Shown: one piece after another, positions 56,379 to 64,000 of the stretch | Position numbering within the stretch: the first letter of the stretch is position 1 | How the letters are laid out: every line of letters starts with the position of its first letter | Assembly: GCF_003674065.1 (NCBI RefSeq) | Contig: NZ_RDBE01000006.1 | Coordinates: 597,613-661,612 of the forward strand | Origin: Nocardioides mangrovicus | Lineage (GTDB): Bacteria; Actinomycetota; Actinomycetes; Propionibacteriales; Nocardioidaceae | Direction: 5' to 3' | DNA: 64,000 nt | Translations under genes and position numbers: made by a program | Notes under the pieces: model-generated | Told to the model about the DNA's origin: nothing | What the model saw: only the letters and a program-made list of their open reading frames with translations | Databases searched by the model: none

Positions 56379-58807
56379 TGGCCGCGCTCCCCCAGCGGGC
56401 CCGCATCGTCGTCGTGGGCGGCGGCGTCATCGGCACCAGCGTCGCCTACCATCTCACGCAGCTGGGCGAGACCGACGTCGTGCTCCTGGAGCAGGGCCGG
56501 CTCTCCGGCGGCACCACGTGGCACGCCGCGGGGCTGGTCGGCCAGCTGCGCGCCTCGGAGTCGGGCACACGGCTGGTGCAGTACTCCGTGCAGCTCTACG
56601 CCGAGCTCGAGGCGCGGACCGGGCTCTCGGCGGGCTACCGCCAGTGCGGCGGCGTCACGGTCGCGCGCACGCCCGAGCGCATGACCCAGCTGCGGCGCAC
56701 CGCGGCCAGCGCCGACGCCTACGGCCTGGAGTGCGAGCTGCTCACCCCCGACGAGGCGGCCCAGCGCTACCCGGTGATGCGCACCGACGACCTGGTGGGC
56801 GCCATCTGGCTCCCCGGCGACGGGAAGGCCAACCCGACCGACCTGACCACGGCGCTGGCCAAGGGCGCCCGCACCGGCGGGGCCCGCATCCACGAGGGCG
56901 TGCGCGTCACCGGCGTCCGCACCGAGCGCGGCCGGGTGACCGGCGTCGTCACCGACCAGGGCGACGTCGAGTGCGAGGTGGTGGTGAACTGCGCCGGTCA
57001 GTGGGCGGCCGCCGTCGGGGCGATGGCCAACGTCACCGTGCCGCTGCACTCGGCCGAGCACTTCTACGTCGTCACCGAGGCGATCGAGGGCGTCCACCCC
57101 GACCTGCCCGTGCTGCGCGACCCCGACGGCTACACCTACTTCAAGGAGGAGGTCGGCGGCCTGGTCGTGGGCGGCTTCGAGCCGCAGGCCAAGCCCTGGG
57201 TCTCGCCGTACGAGATCCCCTACCCCTTCGAGTTCAGCCTCCTCGGCGAGGACTGGGAGCACTTCTCGATCCTGATGAACAACGCGCTGCTGCGGATCCC
57301 CGCGCTGGAGACCACCGGCATCCGCAAGTTCTACAACGGCCCCGAGAGCTTCACCCCCGACAACCATTTCCTGCTCGGCCCCGCACCCGGGCTCAACGGC
57401 TTCTACGTCGGTGCCGGCTTCAACTCCGTCGGCATCGCCTCGGCCGGCGGCGCCGGCCGCGCGCTGGCCGAGTGGGTGGTCGCCGGCGAGCCGACCAGCG
57501 ACCTGCTGGCGGTCGACCTGCGCCGCTTCGCCCGCTTCAACGCCGACGTGCCCTGGCTGCGGGCGCGCGTCGGCGAGGTGCTCGGACTGCACTACGAGGT
57601 GCCGTGGCCCAACCGCGAGATGACCACCGCGCGGCCGTTCCGCCGCTCCCCCGTGCACCACCTCCACGAGGCCGACCGGGCGGTCTTCGGCAGCCGGATG
57701 GGCTGGGAGCGGGTCAACGTGTTCGCCCCCGAGGGCGAGCAGCCGGTCATCGAGTACGCCTGGGGCAAGCAGAACTGGCTGCCCTGGTCGGCCGCGGAGC
57801 AGACCGCCACCCGCACCGGCGTCTGCGTCTTCGACCAAACGTCGTTCTCCAAGTACCGCGTCAGCGGCCCCGACGCCGTCGCCGCGCTGCAGTGGCTGTG
57901 CACCGCCGACGTCGACGTGCCGGTCGGCCGTGCCGTCTACACCGGCCTGCTCAACGCCCGCGGCACCTACGAGTCCGACCTCACCGTCACCCGCGTCGCC
58001 CCCGAGGAGTTCCTCCTGGTCAGCAGCGCGGCCACCACCGTCCGCGACCTCGACCACCTGCGGCGCCACACCCCGGCCGGGCTCGACGTCCGCTACGACG
58101 ACATCACCACCTCGCTCGCCGTCTTCGGCGTGATGGGTCCGCACGCGCGCGACCTGCTCGCCCGGCTCACCGACGCCGACCTCTCCGACGCGGGCTTCGC
58201 CTTCGGCACCAGCCGCGAGCTCGACCTCGGCCACGCCCGCGTGCGCGCCACCCGGATCACCTACGTCGGCGAGCTCGGCTGGGAGCTGTACGTGCCCGTC
58301 GAGCTGGCCGTCGGGGTCTACCAGGCGTTCACCGCGCACGACGACGTCGTCCGCGGCGGCTACTACGCCATCGAGTCGCTGCGCCTGGAGAAGGGCTACC
58401 GCGCCTTCGGTCGCGAGCTCACCCCGGACTTCTCCCCCGTCGAGGCCGGGCTGCTCTTCGCCTGCAAGCTGCGCACCGACGTCGACTTCCTGGGCCGCGA
58501 GGCCCTGGAGCGGCTGCGGGCCGAGGGCCCGGCTCGGCGGCTGGTGTCCTTCGTCGTCGACGACCCCGAGGCGATGCTGTGGGGCGGCGAGCTGGTGCTG
58601 CTCGATGGCGAGCCGGTCGGCCAGGTCACCTCCGCGGCCTGGGGCGCGACGCTCGGCGCGTGCGTCGGGCTGGCCTACGTGCGCACCCCGGTGGCCGAGG
58701 CCGGCTACACCGTCGACGTGGGCGGCGACGTCCACCCGGTGAGCGTCTCGACCAAGCCGCTCTACGACCCGGCGAGCGAGCGCGTGCGGGGCCCCGCGAA
58801 CGGCTAG
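56378..58807 (+). CDS. Dimethylglycine/sarcosine dehydrogenase-like protein with GcvT domains
   Basis: An 809-residue two-part enzyme. The N-terminal FAD amine-oxidase domain (about 1-380) has VVVGGGVIGTSVAYHL and SGGTTWHAAGL, where His49 is the covalent FAD site of this family. The C-terminal aminomethyltransferase part (about 420-800) has DQTSFSKYRVSG, VFGVMGPHARDLLARL, TYVGELGWELYVP and KGYRAFGRELTPDFSP, which bind folate. It demethylates N-methyl amines such as dimethylglycine or sarcosine and passes the one-carbon unit to tetrahydrofolate. ATG 56378. Confidence 0.93.
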   Translation: MAALPQRARIVVVGGGVIGTSVAYHLTQLGETDVVLLEQGRLSGGTTWHAAGLVGQLRASESGTRLVQYSVQLYAELEARTGLSAGYRQCGGVTVARTPERMTQLRRTAASADAYGLECELLTPDEAAQRYPVMRTDDLVGAIWLPGDGKANPTDLTTALAKGARTGGARIHEGVRVTGVRTERGRVTGVVTDQGDVECEVVVNCAGQWAAAVGAMANVTVPLHSAEHFYVVTEAIEGVHPDLPVLRDPDGYTYFKEEVGGLVVGGFEPQAKPWVSPYEIPYPFEFSLLGEDWEHFSILMNNALLRIPALETTGIRKFYNGPESFTPDNHFLLGPAPGLNGFYVGAGFNSVGIASAGGAGRALAEWVVAGEPTSDLLAVDLRRFARFNADVPWLRARVGEVLGLHYEVPWPNREMTTARPFRRSPVHHLHEADRAVFGSRMGWERVNVFAPEGEQPVIEYAWGKQNWLPWSAAEQTATRTGVCVFDQTSFSKYRVSGPDAVAALQWLCTADVDVPVGRAVYTGLLNARGTYESDLTVTRVAPEEFLLVSSAATTVRDLDHLRRHTPAGLDVRYDDITTSLAVFGVMGPHARDLLARLTDADLSDAGFAFGTSRELDLGHARVRATRITYVGELGWELYVPVELAVGVYQAFTAHDDVVRGGYYAIESLRLEKGYRAFGRELTPDFSPVEAGLLFACKLRTDVDFLGREALERLRAEGPARRLVSFVVDDPEAMLWGGELVLLDGEPVGQVTSAAWGATLGACVGLAYVRTPVAEAGYTVDVGGDVHPVSVSTKPLYDPASERVRGPANG

Positions 58808-58836
58808 GGTCGCCGTACCCGTCCAGGAGGTCGTCC

Positions 58837-59130
58837 GTGAGTGATCTGCGTGTCATCGCCACCATCCCGATCAAGCCCGAGTCCGTCGAGGAGCTGCGGC
58901 CCGCGCTGATCGCGCTCGCCGAGGGCACCCGCGCGGAGGAGGGGTGCCTCTCCTACGAGCTCTTCGAGTCGGCCGCCGCGCCCGGCGTGTTCGTGACGGT
59001 GGAGGAGTGGCGCGGCCAGGACGACCTGGACGCCCACATGCAGACCGAGCACGTCGGGGCCGCCCTGGCCGCGGCGGAGGGACACCTGGCCGGCGACATC
59101 GCCATCCACCCGCTGGTGCCGGTCGGCTGA
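58837..59130 (+). CDS. Antibiotic biosynthesis monooxygenase (ABM) domain protein
   Basis: A 97-residue dimeric alpha/beta-barrel-type protein. VIATIPIKPESVEELRPALIALAEGTRAEEGCLSYELFE and FVTVEEWRGQDDLDAHMQTEHV match YgiN/ABM proteins, which act on quinones or reactive intermediates without cofactor. GTG 58837 has AGGAGG six bases upstream, the strongest ribosome binding site nearby. Probably last in the GntR operon. Confidence 0.9.
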   Translation: MSDLRVIATIPIKPESVEELRPALIALAEGTRAEEGCLSYELFESAAAPGVFVTVEEWRGQDDLDAHMQTEHVGAALAAAEGHLAGDIAIHPLVPVG

Positions 59131-59234
59131 GCATGATTCTTGCCACCGGAAGAGTCTGAGAAAGAATCGGCGAGAACGCTCAGATCCCTTACCTGGTTGG
59201 CGAAAGTGTCGGTCGCCGGTGCTGGAATAGAGCC

Positions 59235-60554
59235 ATGTCCAGCCCGCTACTCACCCTGCTCCAGCGGGTCGACGCGGCCCTGGACGCACACGGGTCGACA
59301 CCGGTGTTCGGGCTCGACGAGGAGGAGCTCGCCGAGGCGATGGTGCTGGCCCACCGCGTCGCGACACGGGTCGCCCACACGGAGCTGCGTCTGGCAGCGC
59401 AGGCGGCCACCGGCGACGTCGACGTCAAGACCGCGTGGGTCCGTGGCACCCAGCAGACCCCACGAGCCACGGCCGCCCGCCTCAGCCTGGCCGCGGCGCT
59501 CGACGCACGCGAGCCGCTGCGCGTGGCCATGGCGGGTGGTGAGGTGTCCGAGGCGCAGGCCCGAGTGGTCGTGGCGGCGCTCGACCGGCTTCCCACCGAC
59601 CTCGGCCCCGACGTACTCGCCGCCGCGCAGACGCACCTGATCGGACTCTGCGCCGACCACCACCCCGACGAGCTGCGCCGGCTGGGCCGTCACCTGCTGC
59701 GCGTGGTCGCACCGGACGTCGCCGAAGCGCTCGAGGCCAAGGCCGTGGACGCCGAGTACCGACGGGCCCTGGAGCGAACCCGGCTGGAGGTTCGCGATCG
59801 CGGCGACGGCTCCGTCGAGGGCCGCTTCCTGCTGCCCGCCGCGCACGGCCACATGCTCACCAAGCTGGTCACCGCCTACGGCTCACCGAAGCATCGCCGC
59901 GCCGTCGAAGGAGCCGGCATCAGTCACCGCGAGTCACCTCAGCGCCAGGGCCGAGCGTTCTGCGAGCTCCTCGAGCGCATGTCGGCCGACCACGTCCCCC
60001 ACAGCGGCGGCGTCACCGCCCGCGTCGTCGTCGACCTCCGCCTCGACGACCTGACCGCGCGGCTCACCGAGCATGGCGTGGCCACCCTCGACGGCATGGT
60101 CGAGCTTCCCGCGTGGGAGGCCCGCCGCATGGCGTGCGAGGCCGGCATCATCCCCGCCGTGCTCGGCTCGAAGTCCGAGACCCTCGACCTCGGCCGGAGC
60201 GCCCGCTTTCACAGCCCGGCCCTGCGGCTGATCATCATGCGTCGCGACAAGACCTGCCGCGCCCAGGGCTGCGACTGGCCCGCCTGGATGGGGCACATCC
60301 ACCACCCGATCCCGTGGATCCGTGGCGGCAGGACCGACCTCTCCGGCATGGCCCTCTGCCCCCACCACCACGCCCGCGCCCACGATCCGACCTACGAGAT
60401 GTCCACCGGCAAGAACGGGAAGGTGATCTTCAGGCGGCGTGAGGAGCGAGGTCGGGTGGACAGGAACCGCGACACTCGCGGCGGTACGCCGCACCCATCG
60501 CAACCGATCCAGATCTCTTTCAATGCGGCGAGCAGCAAGGGCGGGCGTTCTTAG
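59235..60554 (+). CDS. DUF222/HNH endonuclease domain protein (13E12 family)
   Basis: A 439-residue protein of the actinobacterial 13E12/DUF222 family. The N-terminal helical DUF222 region (about 20-290) includes ELRLAAQAATGDVD and EAQARVVVAALDRLP. The C-terminal HNH nuclease motif spans CRAQGCDWP, HIHHPIPWIRGGRTDLSGMALCPHHHARAHD (about 345-385). These genes occur in several copies per actinobacterial genome and are thought to be mobile; function is unsettled. A weak inverted repeat (GATTCTT at 59135, AAGAATC at 59162) lies in the 104-base upstream gap. Confidence 0.9.
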   Translation: MSSPLLTLLQRVDAALDAHGSTPVFGLDEEELAEAMVLAHRVATRVAHTELRLAAQAATGDVDVKTAWVRGTQQTPRATAARLSLAAALDAREPLRVAMAGGEVSEAQARVVVAALDRLPTDLGPDVLAAAQTHLIGLCADHHPDELRRLGRHLLRVVAPDVAEALEAKAVDAEYRRALERTRLEVRDRGDGSVEGRFLLPAAHGHMLTKLVTAYGSPKHRRAVEGAGISHRESPQRQGRAFCELLERMSADHVPHSGGVTARVVVDLRLDDLTARLTEHGVATLDGMVELPAWEARRMACEAGIIPAVLGSKSETLDLGRSARFHSPALRLIIMRRDKTCRAQGCDWPAWMGHIHHPIPWIRGGRTDLSGMALCPHHHARAHDPTYEMSTGKNGKVIFRRREERGRVDRNRDTRGGTPHPSQPIQISFNAASSKGGRS

Positions 60555-60690
60555 CTAGGCGCTCAGCGCGTTGATCCTGTTCCTCAACTTCGCGGACTTT
60601 GCGCTCGATGGCCGAGTGCCATCGGCTGTGTCTATCGACGTAGTCGGGATCGACTAGAGCTCCGCAAGATAGGCAGGTTCCGGGATTCAT
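60520..60690 (-). CDS. Small Cys/His protein, phage-like
   Basis: A 56-residue basic protein with a likely zinc site: CLSCGALVDPDYVDRHSRWH, i.e. CxxC plus two His, then a charged helix. The CxxCG...HxxWH arrangement is common in small actinophage and mobile-element proteins. ATG 60690 gives this version; the frame is open to ATG 60828 (102 residues) but that extension has no conserved look. It overlaps the end of the HNH gene tail to tail. Moderate confidence that it is real. Confidence 0.5.
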   Translation of the reverse strand: MNPGTCLSCGALVDPDYVDRHSRWHSAIERKVREVEEQDQRAERLAKNARPCCSPH

Positions 60691-60903
60691 GATGAGCTTT
60701 CGGCGAGTGCAGTGGCACCGACGACGGTAGGGATCGGCGCCGGCTACCCCAACTTTCGGCCCAGCTCCAGGTGCGGAACCATCGGTCCCCGGCTCAAGGT
60801 TGGACGCAGTTGATGGCTTGGATTTCATGAGCGGGCCTTTTCTCGACCGCCATAGACGCTGGCTCCCGTAGCCTTCCCATGGGTGAACAAGAGGAGATAT
60901 CGG

Positions 60904-62409
60904 ATGCGCCTCAACGTTTTCAAGATTCCGGACGAACAAACTGCCCTTCTCCGATCTCGACTGGACGAGGTCGGTCTTACAGTGACTACAGAGGTGGACC
61001 AAGCTGGATGGTCGGGAAAGTTCCTGTTCTCGGATGATCCGCAACCTGGCGCGATCTCCTGGGTTACGACTTTCGCGGACTACCTGAGTGGAAAGAAGTA
61101 CTACAACAGGTCCTACTTCGCGGTGTTTCTCCTGAATAATGCCAAGACCTGTTACGCAATTAGCTTTGGCAAAGCGCATTTCTACGTGCGGCCATACTGT
61201 GACTACGACTTCGGGATTGAGTTGGCGAAGCGCATCGCCGATGCCGAAGACATTGCCCAGACTGCCGCCAAGCGATTCCAGGGTAAGCAACGCAAGAGCA
61301 TTCGGAGCTTCAGCGGGCACGCTCGTTTGAACGTGCCCCCAGGAGAGTCCGTTGACTTCCTCCAGGCCTCAATCATCCCGGCCTCAGCAACCACCTACGG
61401 CAAGACAGGCAAGTTTGGGACTTCCGCGCTGTTGTCACCGGACATCACCCCGGACGGGATCGGACAGTTCCTGACGACGATCGAGGCAGAGCTAGCCAAG
61501 CCGGAACGCTTCAAACTCCCGCGCACTGTCGTCTTGACAGAAAAGGAAGAGGTCGCCAGATTCGATGAGAAGCTCCTCGACGAATTGACAGCGCCGATCG
61601 GCACCAGTGAACTCACAGCCAACACCTTCGAGTTGTTCGGCGTGGACTTCGTTTTCGGCAGCCTCGGAACCTTCCGCCTCCGTTGCGGCCACTACAAGGC
61701 CGTGGACCTCGAGCAACTCACGATGAAGGACGTCAAGCAGTACATCGCGGATCGCAAGATTCCGCGCGGAAAGCTGCTTCAACTCCGGGTCACCCGCATC
61801 AGCGAGGATGGCCCCGATGTAGTGCAACCGATCAAAGAGGCCGTCGACTTCATCTGCGACGATGACCGCGTCGTCCTGACTGGCGGCAAGTGGTTGAAGT
61901 TCAATCAGGACTACTTGGACTTCCTCAACGAGTCCATCCGCGACATCGCGATTGAAGAGGTGGAGCCGCAGTTCGCCAGGATCACGGTGCGCGAGGGAGA
62001 CTTCAATGCCGAGCTCGTCGAGCACGGGTACCAAGTGGCAGACAAAGACTTCGAAATACTTAAGACGAGCGCCGCGACCCCTGTCGAAGCTTGGGACCTG
62101 TCGAAGGACACCACCGTGTACGCGGTGAAGTTCGGTACCCCGCAGAAGCTCAACTACGTGGTCGACCAAGCGATGAACGTTCTCGAGCTTCTGCACAACA
62201 AAGCAGGCGTGAAGTCCGTACCTGATTTCGAGCGCTACTGCCTTTGGTTGGGATACCGAGCCAAGAATCTGCCGGACCACCTTGCTGACTCCGGGTCGAT
62301 CATCCTTAAGCAAAAGATCGATGCGTGGGCCAGACGTTGTGACGAACTCGGGATTACCCCGGTTGTGAAGCTCAGCCTTGCGGTGAAACCCGAGGCAGGT
62401 GACGCATGA
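60904..62409 (+). CDS. TIGR04141-type sporadically distributed protein (DUF6119)
   Basis: A 501-residue protein without signal peptide or membrane helix. The N terminus LNVFKIPDEQTALLRSRL, the central KTCYAISFGKAHFYVRPYCDYDFGIELAKRIAD and the RKSIRSFSGHARLNVPPGESVDFLQ segment match my memory of the TIGR04141/DUF6119 family, which is patchily spread and often found among defence genes. ATG 60904 has AGAGGAG seven bases upstream; GTG 60883 is possible. Codon use is less GC-rich than the neighbours (many TTG, AAA, GAA, ATT codons), a sign of transfer. Biochemical function unknown. Confidence 0.75.
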   Translation: MRLNVFKIPDEQTALLRSRLDEVGLTVTTEVDQAGWSGKFLFSDDPQPGAISWVTTFADYLSGKKYYNRSYFAVFLLNNAKTCYAISFGKAHFYVRPYCDYDFGIELAKRIADAEDIAQTAAKRFQGKQRKSIRSFSGHARLNVPPGESVDFLQASIIPASATTYGKTGKFGTSALLSPDITPDGIGQFLTTIEAELAKPERFKLPRTVVLTEKEEVARFDEKLLDELTAPIGTSELTANTFELFGVDFVFGSLGTFRLRCGHYKAVDLEQLTMKDVKQYIADRKIPRGKLLQLRVTRISEDGPDVVQPIKEAVDFICDDDRVVLTGGKWLKFNQDYLDFLNESIRDIAIEEVEPQFARITVREGDFNAELVEHGYQVADKDFEILKTSAATPVEAWDLSKDTTVYAVKFGTPQKLNYVVDQAMNVLELLHNKAGVKSVPDFERYCLWLGYRAKNLPDHLADSGSIILKQKIDAWARRCDELGITPVVKLSLAVKPEAGDA

Positions 62410-62679
62410 CGACTTCGCCGGAGCTGGCGGTGCGAGTTCACCGCCCCGTGGATTGATGCGGCCGACGGGTAACGACTTCGTAGGGGACGGCGCCTCATTG
62501 GGCTGATCTTGGCGCCCAGCACGCGGCGGAATGACGCGCCTAAATTGCGCCCTTGGCGACCCGAGCGGATACGCGGAGAAGGCTTGAGCCCCGATGTTTC
62601 CCGCCATGTCCGGCCAATGCCCTGCGAGGCTCTCGATCAGGACCACGGACGGTGCGCGTAGCTCCGCCGGGCCGGACAA
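62410..62679. other. Gene-free gap in the accessory segment
   Basis: A 270-base stretch between two convergent genes. It holds only a 16-codon open frame (62406-62456) directly overlapping the stop of the preceding gene and no convincing terminator, repeat or RNA. It may contain decayed DNA from an insertion. Confidence 0.5.
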
Positions 62680-64000
62680 TCAAGTTGTGGCCGAGGCGCG
62701 GCGCTGTTTGATCCTGTTGTCCTTAGTCGTGAACGTGTGGCTGAATCCACCTGCGACAGGCGCTCGATGGACGAGTGTCGGCTCGTCGAGCAGTACCTCA
62801 TACCTCCCAAGATCGATCACCTGATCGTCGATCGTGACCTCCCAGGGCAGTGAGACCGCAACCGAGTCCTCAACTTCGATCTCGGAGTCGAGGTCGAACG
62901 TAAGTGCCTGCCCTTCTGGGATCGTTGCTGTCAACTCACGACCCTGCAGCATGGCCGCTGCGAAGCGCCACGCCTGAAACTGACCCGGGTCGACCTTCGG
63001 GAAGTCCGGCACGCGAATGACAGTGCCGACGTGGTCCTGGATCACGTTCAGCACCTCGAGGATGCGACGCACAGCCGCCAGTCCGCCCACCTGTTCCTGG
63101 TCCCATCCGAAGTCTGTGTGCTCGTCGACGACGCCTCGGCCCGGGGCGGTATGCCGCGAGCTAATCCGGATCCGGTTCGGCGACTTCAGCTCGGTCAGAA
63201 ACTGGATGCCGGGCACCGCCACCCGGACTGGTAGGCCAGTGATGTCGCCGCTGCGAATGTGGCGCGACTCCGTTTGCTGGGTCAGGTTCCATCGTTCCTC
63301 GAGCTCGAAGATTCCGTTGACCTCGCGGAGCACGACCCGGATTCCGCTGCCGTCGAGCCCTTGGCTTCGCTCGGTGCGGTCCATGTCGACGGACGCGAGG
63401 ACCGTGTCGTCCGGACCGAGAATGTCGAGGTGCATCGCGGGATTGTCACCGAGATCCGTGTTGATCGCTGTCCCGATTTGTACCGTTGCGCTCGTCAGCT
63501 CGCCGCCGAGACCAGCCGGCGCGGTCAGCTCGCCGGTGAACGCATCCTCGGCGTGGACCGGCGCCCCGTACTCGTAGAACTCCTGTATCGCCTTCGCGAG
63601 CTCCGTGCCGGGCTCGGCCTCGAAGCGCCCGTTGATCGTGATTGGCTCTACGTCCGCGGAAGCGACGCACCGGGCGATCACGTCGACAGTGATCCACCTG
63701 CCGCCGTCTCGGGTCCCCTGTGCCGTATGCAGCACAAGGCCGGGTCGATCCGCCGGCGGTGTCGGCAGCGGACCCTCACCGAACCGGAACTCGAACCGGT
63801 AATGCGGGTCGTGGTCGAGCACGCCGAGCGCACGCTGCACCCGTTCGGTCACTTCCTGCGTCGACGTCGCGGTCCCGACGTTGTCGAGACCCATCAGGGT
63901 CAGCACCTCCGCTTGCGCTTCCCGGATCCGGGTCGCGCCGCCTTTGAGGTAGTAATCCACCACGTCCGGGAACTTCGCAGCGAGCTGCTCGACGAACCCG
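62680..64000 (-). CDS. Protein of unknown function, partial at the right edge
   Basis: At least 439 residues; the reading frame is open to the window end, so the N terminus is missing. GTG codons at 63963 and 63960 exist, but the frame continues upstream (FVEQLAAKFPDVVDYYLKGG), so they are probably internal. The visible part is mixed alpha/beta with no catalytic motif I recognise: DHDPHYRFEFRFGEGPLP, LHTAQGTRDGGRWITVDVIARC, FGWDQEQVGGLAAVRRILEVLNVI. Its gene converges with the TIGR04141-type gene across a gap, so the two are not one operon, but both lie in the same lower-GC accessory segment. Confidence 0.75.
   Translation of the reverse strand, partial: GFVEQLAAKFPDVVDYYLKGGATRIREAQAEVLTLMGLDNVGTATSTQEVTERVQRALGVLDHDPHYRFEFRFGEGPLPTPPADRPGLVLHTAQGTRDGGRWITVDVIARCVASADVEPITINGRFEAEPGTELAKAIQEFYEYGAPVHAEDAFTGELTAPAGLGGELTSATVQIGTAINTDLGDNPAMHLDILGPDDTVLASVDMDRTERSQGLDGSGIRVVLREVNGIFELEERWNLTQQTESRHIRSGDITGLPVRVAVPGIQFLTELKSPNRIRISSRHTAPGRGVVDEHTDFGWDQEQVGGLAAVRRILEVLNVIQDHVGTVIRVPDFPKVDPGQFQAWRFAAAMLQGRELTATIPEGQALTFDLDSEIEVEDSVAVSLPWEVTIDDQVIDLGRYEVLLDEPTLVHRAPVAGGFSHTFTTKDNRIKQRRASATT

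Noticed and set aside
62406-62456. A 16-codon open frame after the TIGR04141-type gene
   Set aside because: Too short, overlaps the upstream stop, and has no conserved feature; it could be a remnant but cannot be supported.

Overview
The window is 64 kb of very GC-rich DNA (about 70% GC by eye) with many GTG starts, four-base stop/start overlaps and apparently leaderless promoters. Gene content points to a high-GC Gram-positive actinobacterium, most likely a Nocardioides-like member of the Propionibacteriales. It carries an actinobacterial methylmalonyl-CoA mutase pair, a nucleoside salvage operon, two complex II operons and a DUF222/HNH protein. No rRNA, tRNA, CRISPR array or transposase was seen.

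Left third (1-21.6 kb): a catabolic cluster. It holds a branched-chain-amino-acid-type ABC importer (VOC protein, fused LivHM, lipoprotein, LivF, LivG), a metallo-beta-lactamase-fold protein, a ketopantoate-reductase-like enzyme, a double GlcG/HbpS protein, four SDR dehydrogenases, an IclR regulator, a carboxymuconolactone-decarboxylase-like protein and two fumarylacetoacetase-family enzymes. It also has three VOC proteins, a two-component GMC dehydrogenase, an FAD monooxygenase, a fumarate-reductase-like flavoprotein and a BBE-type FAD enzyme. Each of four promoter regions between 5.4 and 15.7 kb holds one copy of a 19-bp palindrome (A-Y-T-Y-TC, 7 bases, GA-R-AGT). This makes most of the cluster look like a single IclR regulon for import and oxidation of an unidentified ring compound.

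Middle (21.7-39.3 kb): housekeeping and central metabolism. Adenosine deaminase, a MaoC hydratase, then a nucleoside uptake and salvage operon (BMP lipoprotein, ATPase, two permeases, cdd, deoA). These are followed by an M20 amidohydrolase, a membrane protein, meaB-mutB-mutA for methylmalonyl-CoA, a glycosyltransferase and a membrane SpoIIE-type phosphatase. mutB contains an in-frame 33-nt tandem repeat resembling a dispersed repeat element.

39.3-45.3 kb: the most unusual locus. A TPR-CHAT caspase-like protease faces a cytosolic subtilisin-like protease across a 57-bp gap, next to a small beta-rich protein encoded in overlap with an ECF-type sigma factor, and a further protein of unknown function. 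This looks like a protease-controlled signalling or defence module built around a sigma factor.

45.5-53.1 kb: two complete succinate dehydrogenase operons diverge from one 90-bp region. The leftward one (anchor, flavoprotein, Fe-S protein, plus a GNAT gene) has a membrane anchor with a CHSCRH motif and resembles mycobacterial Sdh1. The rightward one is a classical single-anchor SdhCAB.

53-64 kb: a secreted fibronectin-like protein, a RibD-like reductase, then a GntR regulator, choline-kinase-like enzyme, dimethylglycine-dehydrogenase-like/GcvT protein and small monooxygenase (probably methylated amine use). After these come a DUF222/HNH protein and a lower-GC accessory segment with a small zinc-finger-like protein, a TIGR04141-type sporadically distributed protein and a partial gene running off the right edge.
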